NCBI RefSeq assembly: GCF_042186555.1
Contig: NC_133329.1
Location: forward strand, 184,885,706-184,949,705
Direction of reading: 5' to 3'
DNA from: Aquarana catesbeiana
Taxonomy: Eukaryota; Chordata; Amphibia; Anura; Ranidae
DNA length: 64,000 nt
Translations under genes and position numbers: made by a program
Notes under the pieces: model-generated
Seen by the model: the letters and a program-made list of their open reading frames with translations, nothing else
Database searches by the model: none
What the model was told of the DNA's origin: nothing
Part shown: one piece after another, positions 20,320 through 30,989 of the stretch
Layout: every line of letters starts with the position of its first letter
Numbering within the stretch: the stretch's first letter is position 1

Positions 20320-20830
20320 TTCTTCTTTCTTCTATCTTCTATCTTCCTTCAGTTTCCTCCTCCATCTTCTTCTTCTTCTGGTTCTTCTGGTTCTTCCTCC
20401 AGTGTTCTCGTCCGGCATCTTCCTTCCTTCTGTCTTCTTCCCTTCTTCTTCTTGGGCCGCATTCACCATGATGGGAGGCTCCCGCTGTGTGACGCTTCTC
20501 GTCTTCTGACGGTTCTTAAATAATGGAGGGTGGGGCCACCCGGTGACCCCGCCCTCTCTGACGCACAGGGACTTGATGGGGACTTCACTGTGGCATTCCC
20601 CGTGACGTCAGAGGGGGTGGGGTCACCGGGTGGCCCCGCCCTCCATTATTTAAGAACCGTCAGAAGACGAGAAGCATCATACAGCAGGAGCCTCCCATCA
20701 TGGTGGATATGGAGCGGCCCGAGAAGAAGAAGGGAAGAAGATGCCGCGGAGGAAGATGCCAGACGAGAACACCGGATGAAGATCCAGAAGAACCAGAAGA
20801 AGATAGAAGATAGAGGATAGAAGAAGCATT
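20320..20830. repeat. Central palindrome of hAT-1
   Basis: The segment 20455-20560 (atgatgggaggctccc, gaagcg/acgagaag, ttaaataatggagggtgggg) is repeated in inverted form at 20615-20705, with a spacer of about 55 bases. The outer flanks are complementary cttcttc/gaagaag-rich stretches. No gene; possible open frames here are low-complexity. Confidence 0.75.
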
Positions 20831-21382
20831 AAAATAAAGGAATTGTCAAAAACTGTCTTTGAGAGACCTTGGCTCCTCCTCTTCCTGGGAAACACTGCGC
20901 CAGCCCCCATAAATTTACACCTCCCCCTGACAGCCTCAGTTATTTGTGTTTCCCCCGGTGGGGAGACACTGCGTTAGGAACCAGGCCTAAGCAGTCAGGG
21001 AGACTGGGGGCTATATTTCTAAAAAAAGTCCCTAACTAAGAGACAGGGGTCTCTGGAGCTGCGGCAGGCTGCTTACCGGTCGCATCTCGTCCGCCTCCCC
21101 CACTTTGCCGAGCGCTGGTGGAAGTCTGGGGGGGCCCTCTTTCACAGCCACAGGGCTGTTCGCAGGAGGCATCTCTGTCCCCCCTGTACAGCGTGTAGGC
21201 CGCAGTGGAGCCGAGCGGGCCGGACGGCGGGTGAAGTCATTTCAGGCGGGGGGGCGGATGTGTGTCCTTTGACCCGTGACTTCCAGTTCCGGGTCACGCG
21301 GCGCTGATAGTGGGCCGGGCACAGGCTGGAGATGAGTTTCACTGCACAGGCGGTGTGAAGACTCCACAGGCCGCCCACCAGC

Positions 21383-22999
21383 ATGTCGGAAGCAGATGCT
21401 CAGACGGCGCTCAGCGATGCCAGCTCCAGCTCGCCTAAGGTAAGGGTACCCTGGGGAAGGGTTCCCCCTCTACCTAGGCTCTCCCTCCCCCTTATGGTTC
21501 CTGTAGTGGGGGGAGGGGAAGGAACCCCTCTAGGTGGGCAGAGGGGGGGGAGTCCAGGTCCCTCATTTTATAGGGGGACTTGACTCTCCCCATGGTTGTA
21601 TTTCTGTGTGAGGTTTATGGGGATGTTGATTGGTGTTTGTTTTTTCCATGTATTTTAGAAATCTTCTGAGAAAAAACCCCACATAGCTCTAAAAGAAAGT
21701 GTGCCTCGTGTAGGGATATCCTAGGGGAGGCTTGGAAAAAAGGTCTTATGTAAGGACTGTATTGATGCACTAGTTAATGAAAGAACATCTAAGCAGGAGG
21801 CAGGGTTAGCAGCATCAGTCAAGGAACTATCCTCAACTCTCCAATCATTTAAAACCCTGTTTGAAGGGTTACAGGTTCCCCTTAAACCCTCACCTGCATT
21901 GCAGAATACAACCCCACTCTTAGCACAGGACTCTGCGTCTTCCCAACCGGGGGCCACTACTTCAGCAGAAGAGATGGCAGGTACTTCCAGAGAGGAAGCC
22001 AGAGAGGAACCAGACAGTGCTACCTCGGTTCTCAGGATGATTCGGAGGAAGAAAGTAGGGAGGGGGGTGCAGAAAGCCCTCAAGGTACAAGTTGTCCCTT
22101 GACGAGGTAGAGGACCTCCTAGGGGCTATCTACACTACCCTGGGTATCCAGGAGGACAAAAAACCCTATCTCTCCATGACCAGATGTATAGGGGCTTAAA
22201 GGAACAGAAAAGAAAGGTATTTCCTGTTCATGAGGGCCTAATAGATACGGTCAAAAAAGAATGGCAGGATCCCGAACGGAAACCCTTCTTTTCTGGGTCC
22301 CTAAAAAGAAGGTTCCCTTTTTCGGACAATCCTGCCTCGATCTGGAACAAGAACCTCAGATTGGACGCAGCATTCTCGCAAGTGTCCAGACACGCAGATC
22401 TGGCCTTCGAGGATCTGGGAGCTCTGACAGATACCATGGACAAGAGAATGGATTCCCTGTTAAAAAAGAACTGGGAATCAACTCTAGGTAATCTGAAACC
22501 AGAGATGGCAGTCACGGTGGTGGTCCAAAACCCCGATCACTGGTTTACACAAATCCAGGCTCATATTGAGGCAGGTACGGAAAAGGAGACTATTTTGTCA
22601 TCCTTTCCAACAATTCTAAGAGGAGTAGCATATATAGCTGATGCTTCGGCTGAGTCAGTGCGCATGTCAGCTAGGACTGCTGCACTTGCCAACTCAGCCA
22701 GAAGAGCCCTCTGGCTCAAAGCACGGCCAAGCGACAATGCCTCAAAAGTTAAACTATGTGGCATTCCGCTCAATGGTGATCTGCTCTTCGGCCCAGGTCT
22801 TGAGATAGTATTAGACCTTACTGCCGATAAAAAGAAGGCGTTCCCAGTAAAACGAAAACCCCAGATCAACCCAAGAGGGTTTCGTCCACAAAAAAGAAGG
22901 CCTCCCAAGTCACAGGAGAGAAAGACTTGGAGCCAAAGTGGTAAGGGCAAAGGAGGAGCGATTTTTCACCCTCCTGAGCAGCCCAGTAAGACCCAGTGA
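21383..22999 (+). pseudogene. DIRS gag-like ORF1 with an intron
   Basis: The ATG at 21383 opens a 19-codon exon (MSEADAQTALSDASS) ending at a GTAAGG donor (21440). Coding resumes after ttttag at 21658. The frame then breaks several times up to 22184. The main conserved part (22184-22999) is the DIRS ORF1 core: YRGLKEQKRKVFPVHEGL, KEWQDPERKPFF, KRRFPF, a central helical domain (WFTQIQAHIEAGTEKE, ARTAALANSARRALWLKA) and a basic, glutamine/lysine-rich tail that likely binds nucleic acid. Vertebrate DIRS elements commonly carry an intron at this position. Stops at 21722 and 22100 make it a pseudogene. Confidence 0.8.
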
Positions 23000-24700
23000 C
23001 TCAGAGGTCACAGTGGGGGGAAGATTGGGAGCCTTCCTTCCACAATGGGAAGTAATCTCCCCCAACCAATTTATCCTGGGGATCATATGAAGGGGGTACT
23101 GTCTGGAATTTACAAAGCTTCCTCCACGTCGAAGCTTAATAACGCTTCTTCCCAGGTGTACAGCAAAAGCAGAAGCCCTACTAGGGGCATTAAAGGATCT
23201 AGAACAACAGAATGTAGTGTGCAGAGTTCCAAAAGAAGAATAAGGGACAGGCTTTTATTCACACGTTTTCGCGGTGAGAAAACCCTCGGGGAGTTACAGG
23301 TTAATTCTAAACCCGAAACCTCTGAACGAAGTGATTGTCTACAAAAGATTCCATATGGAATCGATATTCACAGTCAGGGCGTTACTTCCCCAGAACTGTT
23401 ACATGGTGTCACTGGATTTGAAAGACGCTTACCTCCACATCCCCATTGCGGAGGCCTTTCAAAGATTCCTACACCTGGCAGTAAAGGTAGAAGACAAAAC
23501 TATTCACCTGCAGTTTCAGGCACTGCCATTTGGCCTATCCTCGTCACCCCGAGTATTTACGTATCATGGCAGAGGCCATGGCTTTTTTTTGCGAATCAGG
23601 GGGGTATCAATTATTGCATAGCTAGACGATCTACTTCTCTTCACACCATCCTCAGAACAATTAATCAGGAAACTGCAATTAACAAAGACAACCCTGAGAG
23701 GGCTAGGATGGCTACTAAATCTGGAAAAATCCAGCCTTATTCCAGCTCAACAGATTTTCTATCTAGGATACCTGCTGGATTCTACTCAACTGAGAGTTTT
23801 TCTCCCACCAGAGAAAATTCTGAAGCTAGACCAAGCAGTAGCGTGCCTTCAGAGCAATCAGCAGGTATCAATTCGGGTGGCCATGTCAACCCTCGGCCTA
23901 CTAACTTCTGCCATCCCAGCAGTCCAGTGGGCAGGCCTTCACTTCCGTCCCCTGCAGGCACTGATTCTAAAGGTGTGGGACCACAGTCAGGAGTCTTTAG
24001 ACACTCTGCTTTCAATCCCTCCTCGGGTCAAAAGGTCTCTCTGGTGGTGGAGGAAGCAGATAAATCTGTCACAAGGGCGCCTGTGGATCATTCCAGTGTC
24101 CAGAGTGATTACTACGGATGCAAGTGGCAGAGGCTGGGGGGCACATCTGGGACCTCGGTTGGCGCAGGGGACATGGGAAAAGGAGGAGCTCAAAAGGTCC
24201 TCCAACTGGAAGGAACTAAAAGCAGTGGGACTGGCACTCAGAGCTTTCAGGGAAGACCTACTGGGACAACATATCCAGGTATGGTCCGACAACTCTTCGG
24301 TCATTGCTTATATAAACAAGCAAGGTGGCACGAGAAGCGGGGTTCTGTTAAACCTAGCCACAGAGATCCTCGGCTGGGTAGAAGCCAAAGCTCTGTCCCT
24401 TTCAGCAGTGTTCCTAAAAGCGGAGGAAAACATAGTGACAGATTTTCTCAGTCGAACCCAGCTGAGAGAGGCAGACTGGGTACTCAATCAGGAGGTTTTC
24501 GACCTCATAGTCAGGAGATGGGGCTTCCCAGAAGTAGACCTATTTGCCTCAAGAAGCGATACAAAGACCCCATACTTCTTCTGCCTCAGCAGATGGGAGA
24601 ATGCGTTAGGGGTAGACGCTCTGACACAAAGCTGGCACTTCCCACCTCCGATGCTCCTGCAAGTACGCCTTCCCACCTCCGATGCTCCTGCAAGTAGTTC
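23000..24700 (+). pseudogene. DIRS reverse transcriptase-RNase H, broken
   Basis: RT motifs run through KPSGSYRLILNPKPLN, SLDLKDAYLHIPI (motif A aspartate) and LPFGLSSSPRVF. In motif C the tyrosine of YLDD is a TAG stop (23619-23621), leaving LDDLLLF. The frame from 23877 contains the connection and RNase H domains: TTDASGRGWGAHL, SNWKELKAVGLAL and WSDNSSVIAYINKQGG, then the DIRS-specific FPEVDLFASR region. At least two frameshifts and two stops are visible. A tandem 30-base duplication (cttcccacctccgatgctcctgcaa) occurs at 24640-24695. A 550-codon open frame overlapping this region in another register is only a shadow. Confidence 0.85.
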
Positions 24701-25890
24701 TAAGAAAATTCCAGGTAGAAAACACCACGCTAATTTTAGTGGCTCCGTACTGGCCCAGGAAAGCTTGGTTCTCGATCCTCGGTCAGTTTGTGGCGGAACC
24801 TCCCTGGCTCCTTACGACCAGAAAGGATCTCCTATCGCAGGGCCCAGTTCACTGTCCCCAGGTAGGCCGCTGGAACTTAAGCCGCCTGGCTTCTGAAGAA
24901 GAGATTCTAAAGAGCAAGGGCTTTTCCGATCACCTGGTATCCACCCTCCTTGATAGTAAAAAGGATGAGACGCGCCAAATCTACCAAAAGGTTTGGGGGC
25001 ATTTTAGAGCTTGGTGCCTAGAAAACTCTTTTAAGGTGCAGAGCCCTATAGCAGTTCTGGAGCTTCTGCAATGCGGGGCTGATAAGGGATTAGCCATCAG
25101 TACCCTTAAAAGCCAGGTGTCAGCGCTTAGCGCGTGTCTAGAGAAATCCCTGGCCACCAACACCTGGGTGGTCAGGTTTTTCAGAGCCCTTTCAAGACAG
25201 AGACCAGTGCAGGGTCCTTCCTTCCCTAAGTGGGACCTTTCCCTGGTCTTACAGGTTATGACAGAACCCCCTGTTTGAGCCTTTAGAAGAGTGTACTCTA
25301 AAGGACCTAACATATAAAGCTGTTTTTTGGTAGCTGTAACCACAGCCAGGAGGGTCAGTGAAATAGAGGCCCTTTCAATTAGACCCCCCTTTTGTCTTGT
25401 GTTTTCAGATAGAGTCGTTTTTAAGACTGACCTGGCTTTTTTACCGAAGGTGGCTTCGAAATACTATAGAAGCCAGGAGGTAATTTTGCCAACTTTTTGT
25501 CTTAATCCCTCAAGTGAAAAGGAATTTAGGTTTCATACTTTAGATGTCAGGAGATGTATCCTACGTTATTTAGAGCTGACGAAGAGTTTTAGAAAGTCAG
25601 ACTCTCTCTTTATTTCTTTTTGCGGAGCAAGAAAGGGACAGGAGGCGTCTAGACGCACCGTTGCCAGATGGCTCAGAATAGCTATTAGTCAGGCCTACAG
25701 GCTAGCGGGTAGAGAGGCCCCCATGTGAATTAAAGCGCACTCTACTAGAGCTATGGCAGCTTCACAGGCGGAAAGAGCTGGAGCAACGCCAGAGCAGATT
25801 TGCAAGGCAGCCGTATGGTCCAGTTTCACCACATTTGTGAAACACTACAGAGTGGATCTGGTATCAGCAAGTGAGCAATCCTTTGGGTGA
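24700..25890 (+). pseudogene. DIRS tyrosine recombinase, broken
   Basis: This is a site-specific recombinase that integrates the circular DIRS DNA. It has an N-terminal SAM-like domain (DETRQIYQKVWGHFRAWCLE, STLKSQVSALSACLE) and a catalytic domain with R in TTARRVSEIEAL, H-x-x-R in AHSTRAMAAS and Y in FVKHYRVD. All four signature residues are readable but in different registers: stops occur at 25276 and 25726 and a frameshift near 25300. The preceding APYWPRKAWF segment is the usual C-terminal part of the RT polyprotein. Confidence 0.85.
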
Positions 25891-25934
25891 AAAGCATTGC
25901 AAGCTGTTGTCCCACCCTAAATGGTAAGTGCTCG

Positions 25935-26035
25935 TCTATCCTCTCAATGTGGCTGTCCTGAAAGACGGGGGGGGAATTAAAGTTACGCTTACCGGTAACG
26001 TCTTTTCCAGTAGTCTTTCAGGACAGCCCTAGTAC
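25935..26035. repeat. DIRS internal complementary region
   Basis: The segments ctcaatgtggctgtcctgaa (25945) and ttccagtagtctttcaggac (26008) repeat and complement the outermost right-end sequence (26230-26292, tgtggctgtcctgaaagac, accagtaagcgtaactttaa). In DIRS elements this region templates completion of the ends through circular intermediates. Confidence 0.75.
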
Positions 26036-27270
26036 CCACCCGAAGTTTTGGGGGGTCTTGAGGAAGACCTAAAAAAGGGGCACAATATTAATATGTGATA
26101 GTATGTTATTAACGTGTTCTTGTGTCTCCCTAGCTAACTGGAGGTGCTCTAGAAAAAAGGCTGGCAGGGGGAGGTGTAAATTTATGGGGGCTGGCGCAGT
26201 GTTTCCCAGGAAGAGGAGGATCCAAGGTCTCTCAATGTGGCTGTCCTGAAAGACTACTGGAAAAGATGTTACCAGTAAGCGTAACTTTAATTTTTTGTGA
26301 AATGGTAGGGGTACTTCTGTACCCCCTTCCTATTTCACACAGGGGGGAGGGCCAGGATCTGGGGGTCCCCTTATTAAAAGGGGCTTCCAGATTCCGATAA
26401 GCCCCCCGCCCACAGACCCCCACAACCACCGCGCAAGGGTTGTGGGGATGAGGCCCTTGTCCCCATCAACATGGGGACAAGGTGTTTTGGGGGGCTACCA
26501 CAAAGCACCCTCCCAATGTTGAGGGCATGTGGCCTGGTACGGTTCATGAGGGGGGGTGCTCTCCCATCCCCCCTCTTTTCCTGCAGCCTGCCAGGTTGCG
26601 TGCTTGGATAAGGGTCTGGTATAGATTTTGAGGGGGACCCTACGTCATTTTTTTTTTCATTTTGGCCGGGGTTCCCTTTAATATCCATACTAGACCTAAA
26701 GGGCCTGGTAAGGAATTTAGGGGGATCCCCCACGTCACTTTTTTTTTTTTAATTTGGTTCGGGGTTCCCCTGTGGGGAATTCCCATGCTGTTTTTATCAA
26801 TGAACTTTTATGTGTATTGTCGGACCGGCAATTCATTAATAGCCGCGAGTAGTTTTAAATGACTTTTTTTCCTTTGAAATGTCCTTTTGCTGTCAGACTG
26901 TTCTAAACACGGGAAACATGCGCCCCTTTATAGGCATACTATAGACACCCTCCAGGTACGAAATTTAAAGGAATATTACACTTTTATTTTTTCACTTTAA
27001 GCATTATTAAAATCACTGCTCCCGAAAAAACGTCCATTTTTAAAACTTTTTTTTGCATTGATCCATGTCCCCTGGGGCAGGACCCAGGTCCCCAAACACT
27101 TTTTATGACAATAACTTGCATATAAGCCTTTAAAATTAGCACTTTTGATTATTCATGCTTGTGTCCCATAGACTTTAACAGTGTTCGCTTGTTCAAACAA
27201 ATTTTTTGCCTGTTCGCATGTTCTGGTGCGAACCGAACAGGGGGGTGTTCGGCTCATCCCTAGTGCTGAC

Positions 27271-28718
27271 ACCACTAGCGCGCGGCAACAGCGTGCCGAT
27301 GAAAAAAATCAGGTCCTCCTCTCTTCAAAAAGAAATCAAATTCCCCCACCACAAGCAGAAAAAATTGCACTGAAATTGCTTAAGTTCAAACATGATCTAA
27401 CTATTAAACCAGCGGACAAGGGGGGGAATATTGTCCCCTTGACTCAAAACCCTCCAAGAAGGGCCAAAAACTGAGTTGGGTATTGAGGCCTGGGAAGAGA
27501 GTGGCATTCAACTCCACTATCCATCGAGTTTCTCATTGTAGGAGGAGTTTATTCCAGTCACCTCCCCTGATGTTCCCCCATGGTGGTCAGCTACATGCCT
27601 ATCCATTTACCCATTGGCAAATCTGGATTTGCTGTCAGCATACTGGTGATATGTCGCTTTGCTCGTTTTCTAAACTCCAGTTTGGTTTCTGCTGGTTATC
27701 AACAAAAACAACTTCAATTTGTTTTTTTACCATGTCCTTCAGTAAGGACATGATCACATTCCTGGATGTTACCATCTCCAGGAATGAGGACGGTACTCTC
27801 TCCAGTGGCCTTTTCAGGAAGCCCACTGAGGGGAATACTGTCCTCTATGCCTCCAATGCACACCCTAGACCTCTTATCCAATCCACCTCCTACAGCCAAT
27901 ACCTCAGGCTGAGGAGGAATTGCTCGACTGAGGAATCCTTTCTTTTAGAAACTGACCACCTGAGGACAAGACTTCTAGATCGAGGCAATTCACGCAAGTG
28001 CCTGAAGAGAGCCTTCAAGCGTGCGAGTAACCAATCTAGGACTAGCCTCCTCTTCCCGGAAATCCAAAATTCTGACAACATCAAACCACAGACTACCCGT
28101 ATCATTACAAGATATAACAGTCAGCATAAAATAATCAAGAAAACTTTCGAAAAATACTGGCACTTACTTACCATCGACCCAACCTTAAGACCACATCCGG
28201 TGGTCACATACCGCAGAACTAAATCAATAAAAGATCAACTTGTTCAGAGCGAATTTGTTGGGAAATTTAGATCAGACCCCTGTAAAAATATGGGCACTTT
28301 CACCTGCGGTGGATGCACTACGTGCCGATATATGAAGACCCAAAAAAATGTAGTACTACCCAATGGCATGGTGTTTAAAACATGACACTATGCCAACTGT
28401 AAATCTCTTCGGGTAATATACCTGTTGACTTGCCACTGTAAGTGTTTTTACATAGGCAAAACCAAACTGGAGTTTTGAAAACGAGCAAAGCGACATATCA
28501 CCAGTATGCTGACAGCAAATCCAGATTTGCTATTGGGTAGGCATGTAGCTGACCACCGTGGGGGAGCATGCCCTAAATTCAACTTACTTATTTTGGATCA
28601 AATCCATCCAAACATCAGGGGAGATGACTGGAATAAATTCCTCCTACAACGAGAAACTCGATGGACAGTGGAGTTGAATGCCACTCTTCCCAGGCCTCAA
28701 TACCCAACTCAGTTTTAG
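27271..28718 (+). pseudogene. PLE-1 reverse transcriptase ends and GIY-YIG endonuclease
   Basis: The RT start motif TIKPADKGGNIV is at about 27395-27430. The palm, including the catalytic D pair, is gone. From about 27700 the thumb and linker follow: MITFLDVTISRNEDGTL, LRLRRNCSTEESF, PHPVVTYRRTKSIKD and the zinc-like CGGCTTC. A stop at 28383 precedes the GIY-YIG domain (IYLLTCHCKCFYIGKT, then HVADHRGG) and the C-terminal W..FLLQRETRW tail, ending at 28718. The endonuclease signature reads CFYIG where YVG is usual. It is inactive as a retrotransposon because the RT core is missing. Confidence 0.82.
27445..27690 (-). repeat. Inverted copy of the GIY-YIG end (28455-28740) inside PLE-1
   Basis: The complement of this stretch matches 28455-28740 almost base for base (ccaaactggagttt, cagcatactggtgatatgtc, cccaactcagtttt). 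It sits exactly where the RT palm should be. A small run with stops at the junctions rules out a useful fusion protein. Confidence 0.85.
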
Positions 28719-30960
28719 GCCATTCTTGGAAGGTTTTGAGTCAAGGGGATGCGAGAAAGATCTGTAGAGATCCTTATACCCTTTAAATGGTTGGTAAATC
28801 TTGTTTAGGATTAACATCCATTGTAAAGATAAATGTGAGGATGTCTTCCATAATATGTTATACATATGCCATATGCAATTCTATGCACAAGTAAAAAAGT
28901 ATAGATAACTATGTATGCATATTTCATTATTGTTTTTGCTGAACTGTTTTTTGATATGTACCCCACATCCTTCACTTCTTGGTTCAATGTGTTAGACCTT
29001 ATAATCCCTTGAGACCGTGTTTGGGAGTCACTGCTCCTTTGCCAGATGTACTATACGTCTCTCTTGCATGTACTGGGTCCATGCAACACTAAGGGGGACT
29101 CCTGTCCTCTTGTCATACTGACCACAGCCCGTATGAGCCAGTCTAGTGACCATGGCTAGTATATTATTGGGCCGGACGCTGAGTGTAAACACATATTCTA
29201 AAGGACTAGTATTACAAGCCCTTGGTTACTTATTCTAATGATAACATTGTAACATTATAACCGCATATATACCTTTGCATTGGTAGTATGCATGATATAT
29301 ATGCCATCGGTATTGTCCTTCAGCGCAACTAATACCCTTATGTTTTTTAGATATGGTTTTGTCTGGGGCTGTGTTGTGTGGCCGCTTTTTCTCCTGACTA
29401 GCAGCCTTTGTTTTCCTGCTTCTACTGCTGTGAGGGACAGCCTCACTGTAAACTGAAGAGACGGACGCATCCAGTTACTTGGCGGTGAAGTTCCACCCCC
29501 CTCCTCTCCCAGCCAGTGGAGGAGGTGGACGTGCAGTGTACTGTACGCTGCTAAGTCCACCCTCCATGCCCACCCACAGACGTCAAAGACGATGGGCGTA
29601 CATCACATGGGCTAGCACTGACGTCAGGCTCCACCCACACCATACCTCCATTATTCCAAATCACATAGCTCGCGCAGCATGAGATGCTGCGCATGCACCG
29701 GCGTCCTCTCATTCATATGCATAAGCCCAAGTGCAATCACTAGCCTCCTCCTTCCACTCCAGGACTGACATGCTGCATTGATGTCTGGGATCATTCTGTC
29801 TGTGTTGAACAAGGTTGGTAAAGCACCCAGTCTTTGGCTGCAATCTCTATTGTATTACATTAATTATGGTGGATATTGCCCGCCATTGCTTGCACGATGC
29901 CTGGCTCATTATCTATGGGCTGATCTAGTGCTATAACATTTATTTATATAAAATATCTGTCTGTTCCAGATCAATTTTATGTTTGCTAATGCTACTTAAT
30001 TGTTTTGAACACTTCTTGCTTATTATCAGCATAAGGGTTCACCTGCACAACTGACTTTACTTTTAGGTTCTTTTTTTCATTGATATTTATCAATGATTAA
30101 TAATGAAATGCTTCACTTCCTATTTCTAACTTTGATTGCTTTGATGAACACCTGTGCCCACTAATGAATGATTTAGGGGGGGTTCCTCAACAAGCATATA
30201 TTTATATCAATGTTAATACTGGAGTGAAAAATAACGGCTGTTTCCTCATGAGCCCTATATCTAAAGATATCGCATATATTTTCTTCCTTACAGACATTCT
30301 ATTGCCATGAGTGTCGCTATTTGCCCCACTTGGGTTCTGAACCAACCTGCAGTTAACCACACAGATCCCTTGGCTATTTGTAGTTAATTAGCCATTTCCA
30401 TCTCACACTGCTCCACGGCATCCGTTGTGACTTCACATCAGCTGGCATATGTATATTTTTTGAAGTTGTATGCAATACCAAGTTCATCCAATTGGTAGGT
30501 GATCTCTCAATCTCGGTCTCAACGATGCTCCCGCTCCTTGGCCCTTGTCCATGATGGGCAGAGCCCTTTTTTTTCTTTCTTTTTTTTTTCTATTACTTTT
30601 TTTATTACTTTTTGTCTGCTTGCTTTCTATTATTATTATTATTTTTCTGTTTTGTGTTTTTAGAATGTGCTATGGTAATTTCACCTTGGCTTGAACTCCC
30701 CTAATGAAGGGAACCCACAAGTGTCCTGAAACGCGTTGGATCGAATATCCACAATTGCAACGCACTAACGATTCATTTTGTAAACTTGCTGCTTTTATCA
30801 ACTTTATTTTTGGTGATGTCTGCACCTGAATAATTTTATATTTTCTACAATTAAATAAATTACGGTAAATATCATTTATAAAATTTTTGTTTATATCCTT
30901 TTCCCTTTTTGCCTACAAAGTCCCTAGTACTTACCTGGGGGGGTATTCACTCTTTCACAT
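28719..30960 (+). other. PLE-1 trailer or pseudo-LTR
   Basis: No gene is visible in these 2.2 kb. The trailer contains a GC-richer stretch with gcgcagcatgagatgctgcgc (29669-29690 region), poly-T tracts (30560-30620), a short TAT microsatellite (30628-30641), a hammerhead-like motif (30700-30760) and AATAAA-type signals near 30855. Its boundaries are not exact. Confidence 0.5.
30698..30760 (+). ncRNA. Degenerate hammerhead-ribozyme-like motif in PLE-1
   Basis: The sequence ctaatgaagggaac, a loop, gtgtcctgaaacgcgttgg follows the hammerhead order: a core CTGATGA with G5 changed to A, a stem II of about 6 bp, GAAA, then a two-base helix III with GC loop and a GTT cleavage triplet. The outer helix I is poorly supported. 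Penelope-like elements are known to carry minimal hammerheads with very short helix III, so the position fits; activity is unlikely. Confidence 0.5.
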
Positions 30961-30989
30961 TTAATTCGGGATTGGCAACTCTTAGCCCC

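Larger units (their letters stand above)
20858..26292 (+). mobile_element. DIRS-like tyrosine-recombinase retrotransposon, degenerate
   Basis: It has the DIRS layout: inverted terminal repeats (20861-20935 gagagaccttggctcctcct; complement at 26155-26240), a gag-like ORF, an RT-RNase H ORF, a tyrosine recombinase and an internal complementary region (25935-26030) matching the extreme ends. There is no target-site duplication, as expected for this class. It sits in the right arm of hAT-1 between aaaactgtcttt and ttttttgtgaaatgg. Multiple stops and frameshifts mean it is dead. Confidence 0.88.
19191..27262. mobile_element. hAT-1: non-autonomous fold-back hAT element carrying a DIRS insertion
   Basis: Ends are tagggatgagc (19191) and gctcatcccta (27262), with an 8-bp duplication gtgctgac (19183-19190 and 27263-27270) inside PLE-1. 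Beyond the short terminal repeats the two halves are inverted copies of each other for over 1 kb: 19380-20560 matches the complement of 20620-20857 plus 26293-27170. It includes the cggcaattcattaatagccg region and a cttatcggaat block. The centre near 20590 is the fold. No transposase is present. The DIRS element (20858-26292) lies in the right arm. Confidence 0.85.
17253..30960 (+). mobile_element. PLE-1: rearranged Penelope-like retroelement
   Basis: Coding remnants in order are an ORF N-terminal region (17523-19182), an RT start (27271-27460), an RT C-terminus (27700-28380), and a GIY-YIG endonuclease with C-terminal tail (28380-28718). A long trailer or pseudo-LTR (28719-30960) follows. 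It is split by a palindromic insertion (17755-18216) and by hAT-1 (19191-27262). Two pieces are inverted (17279-17522 and about 27450-27690). The domain order and the abundance of such elements in frogs fit the Neptune type of Penelope-like elements; the clade is inferred. Confidence 0.8.

Noticed and set aside
23045..24697. 550-codon open frame on the plus strand
   Set aside because: It overlaps the DIRS RT-RNase H in a different register; the conserved RT motifs are in the neighbouring frames, so this long frame is a shadow.
24700..25890. Phage-type or host site-specific integrase gene
   Set aside because: It directly follows the DIRS RT-RNase H within DIRS inverted repeats and is the element's own recombinase.
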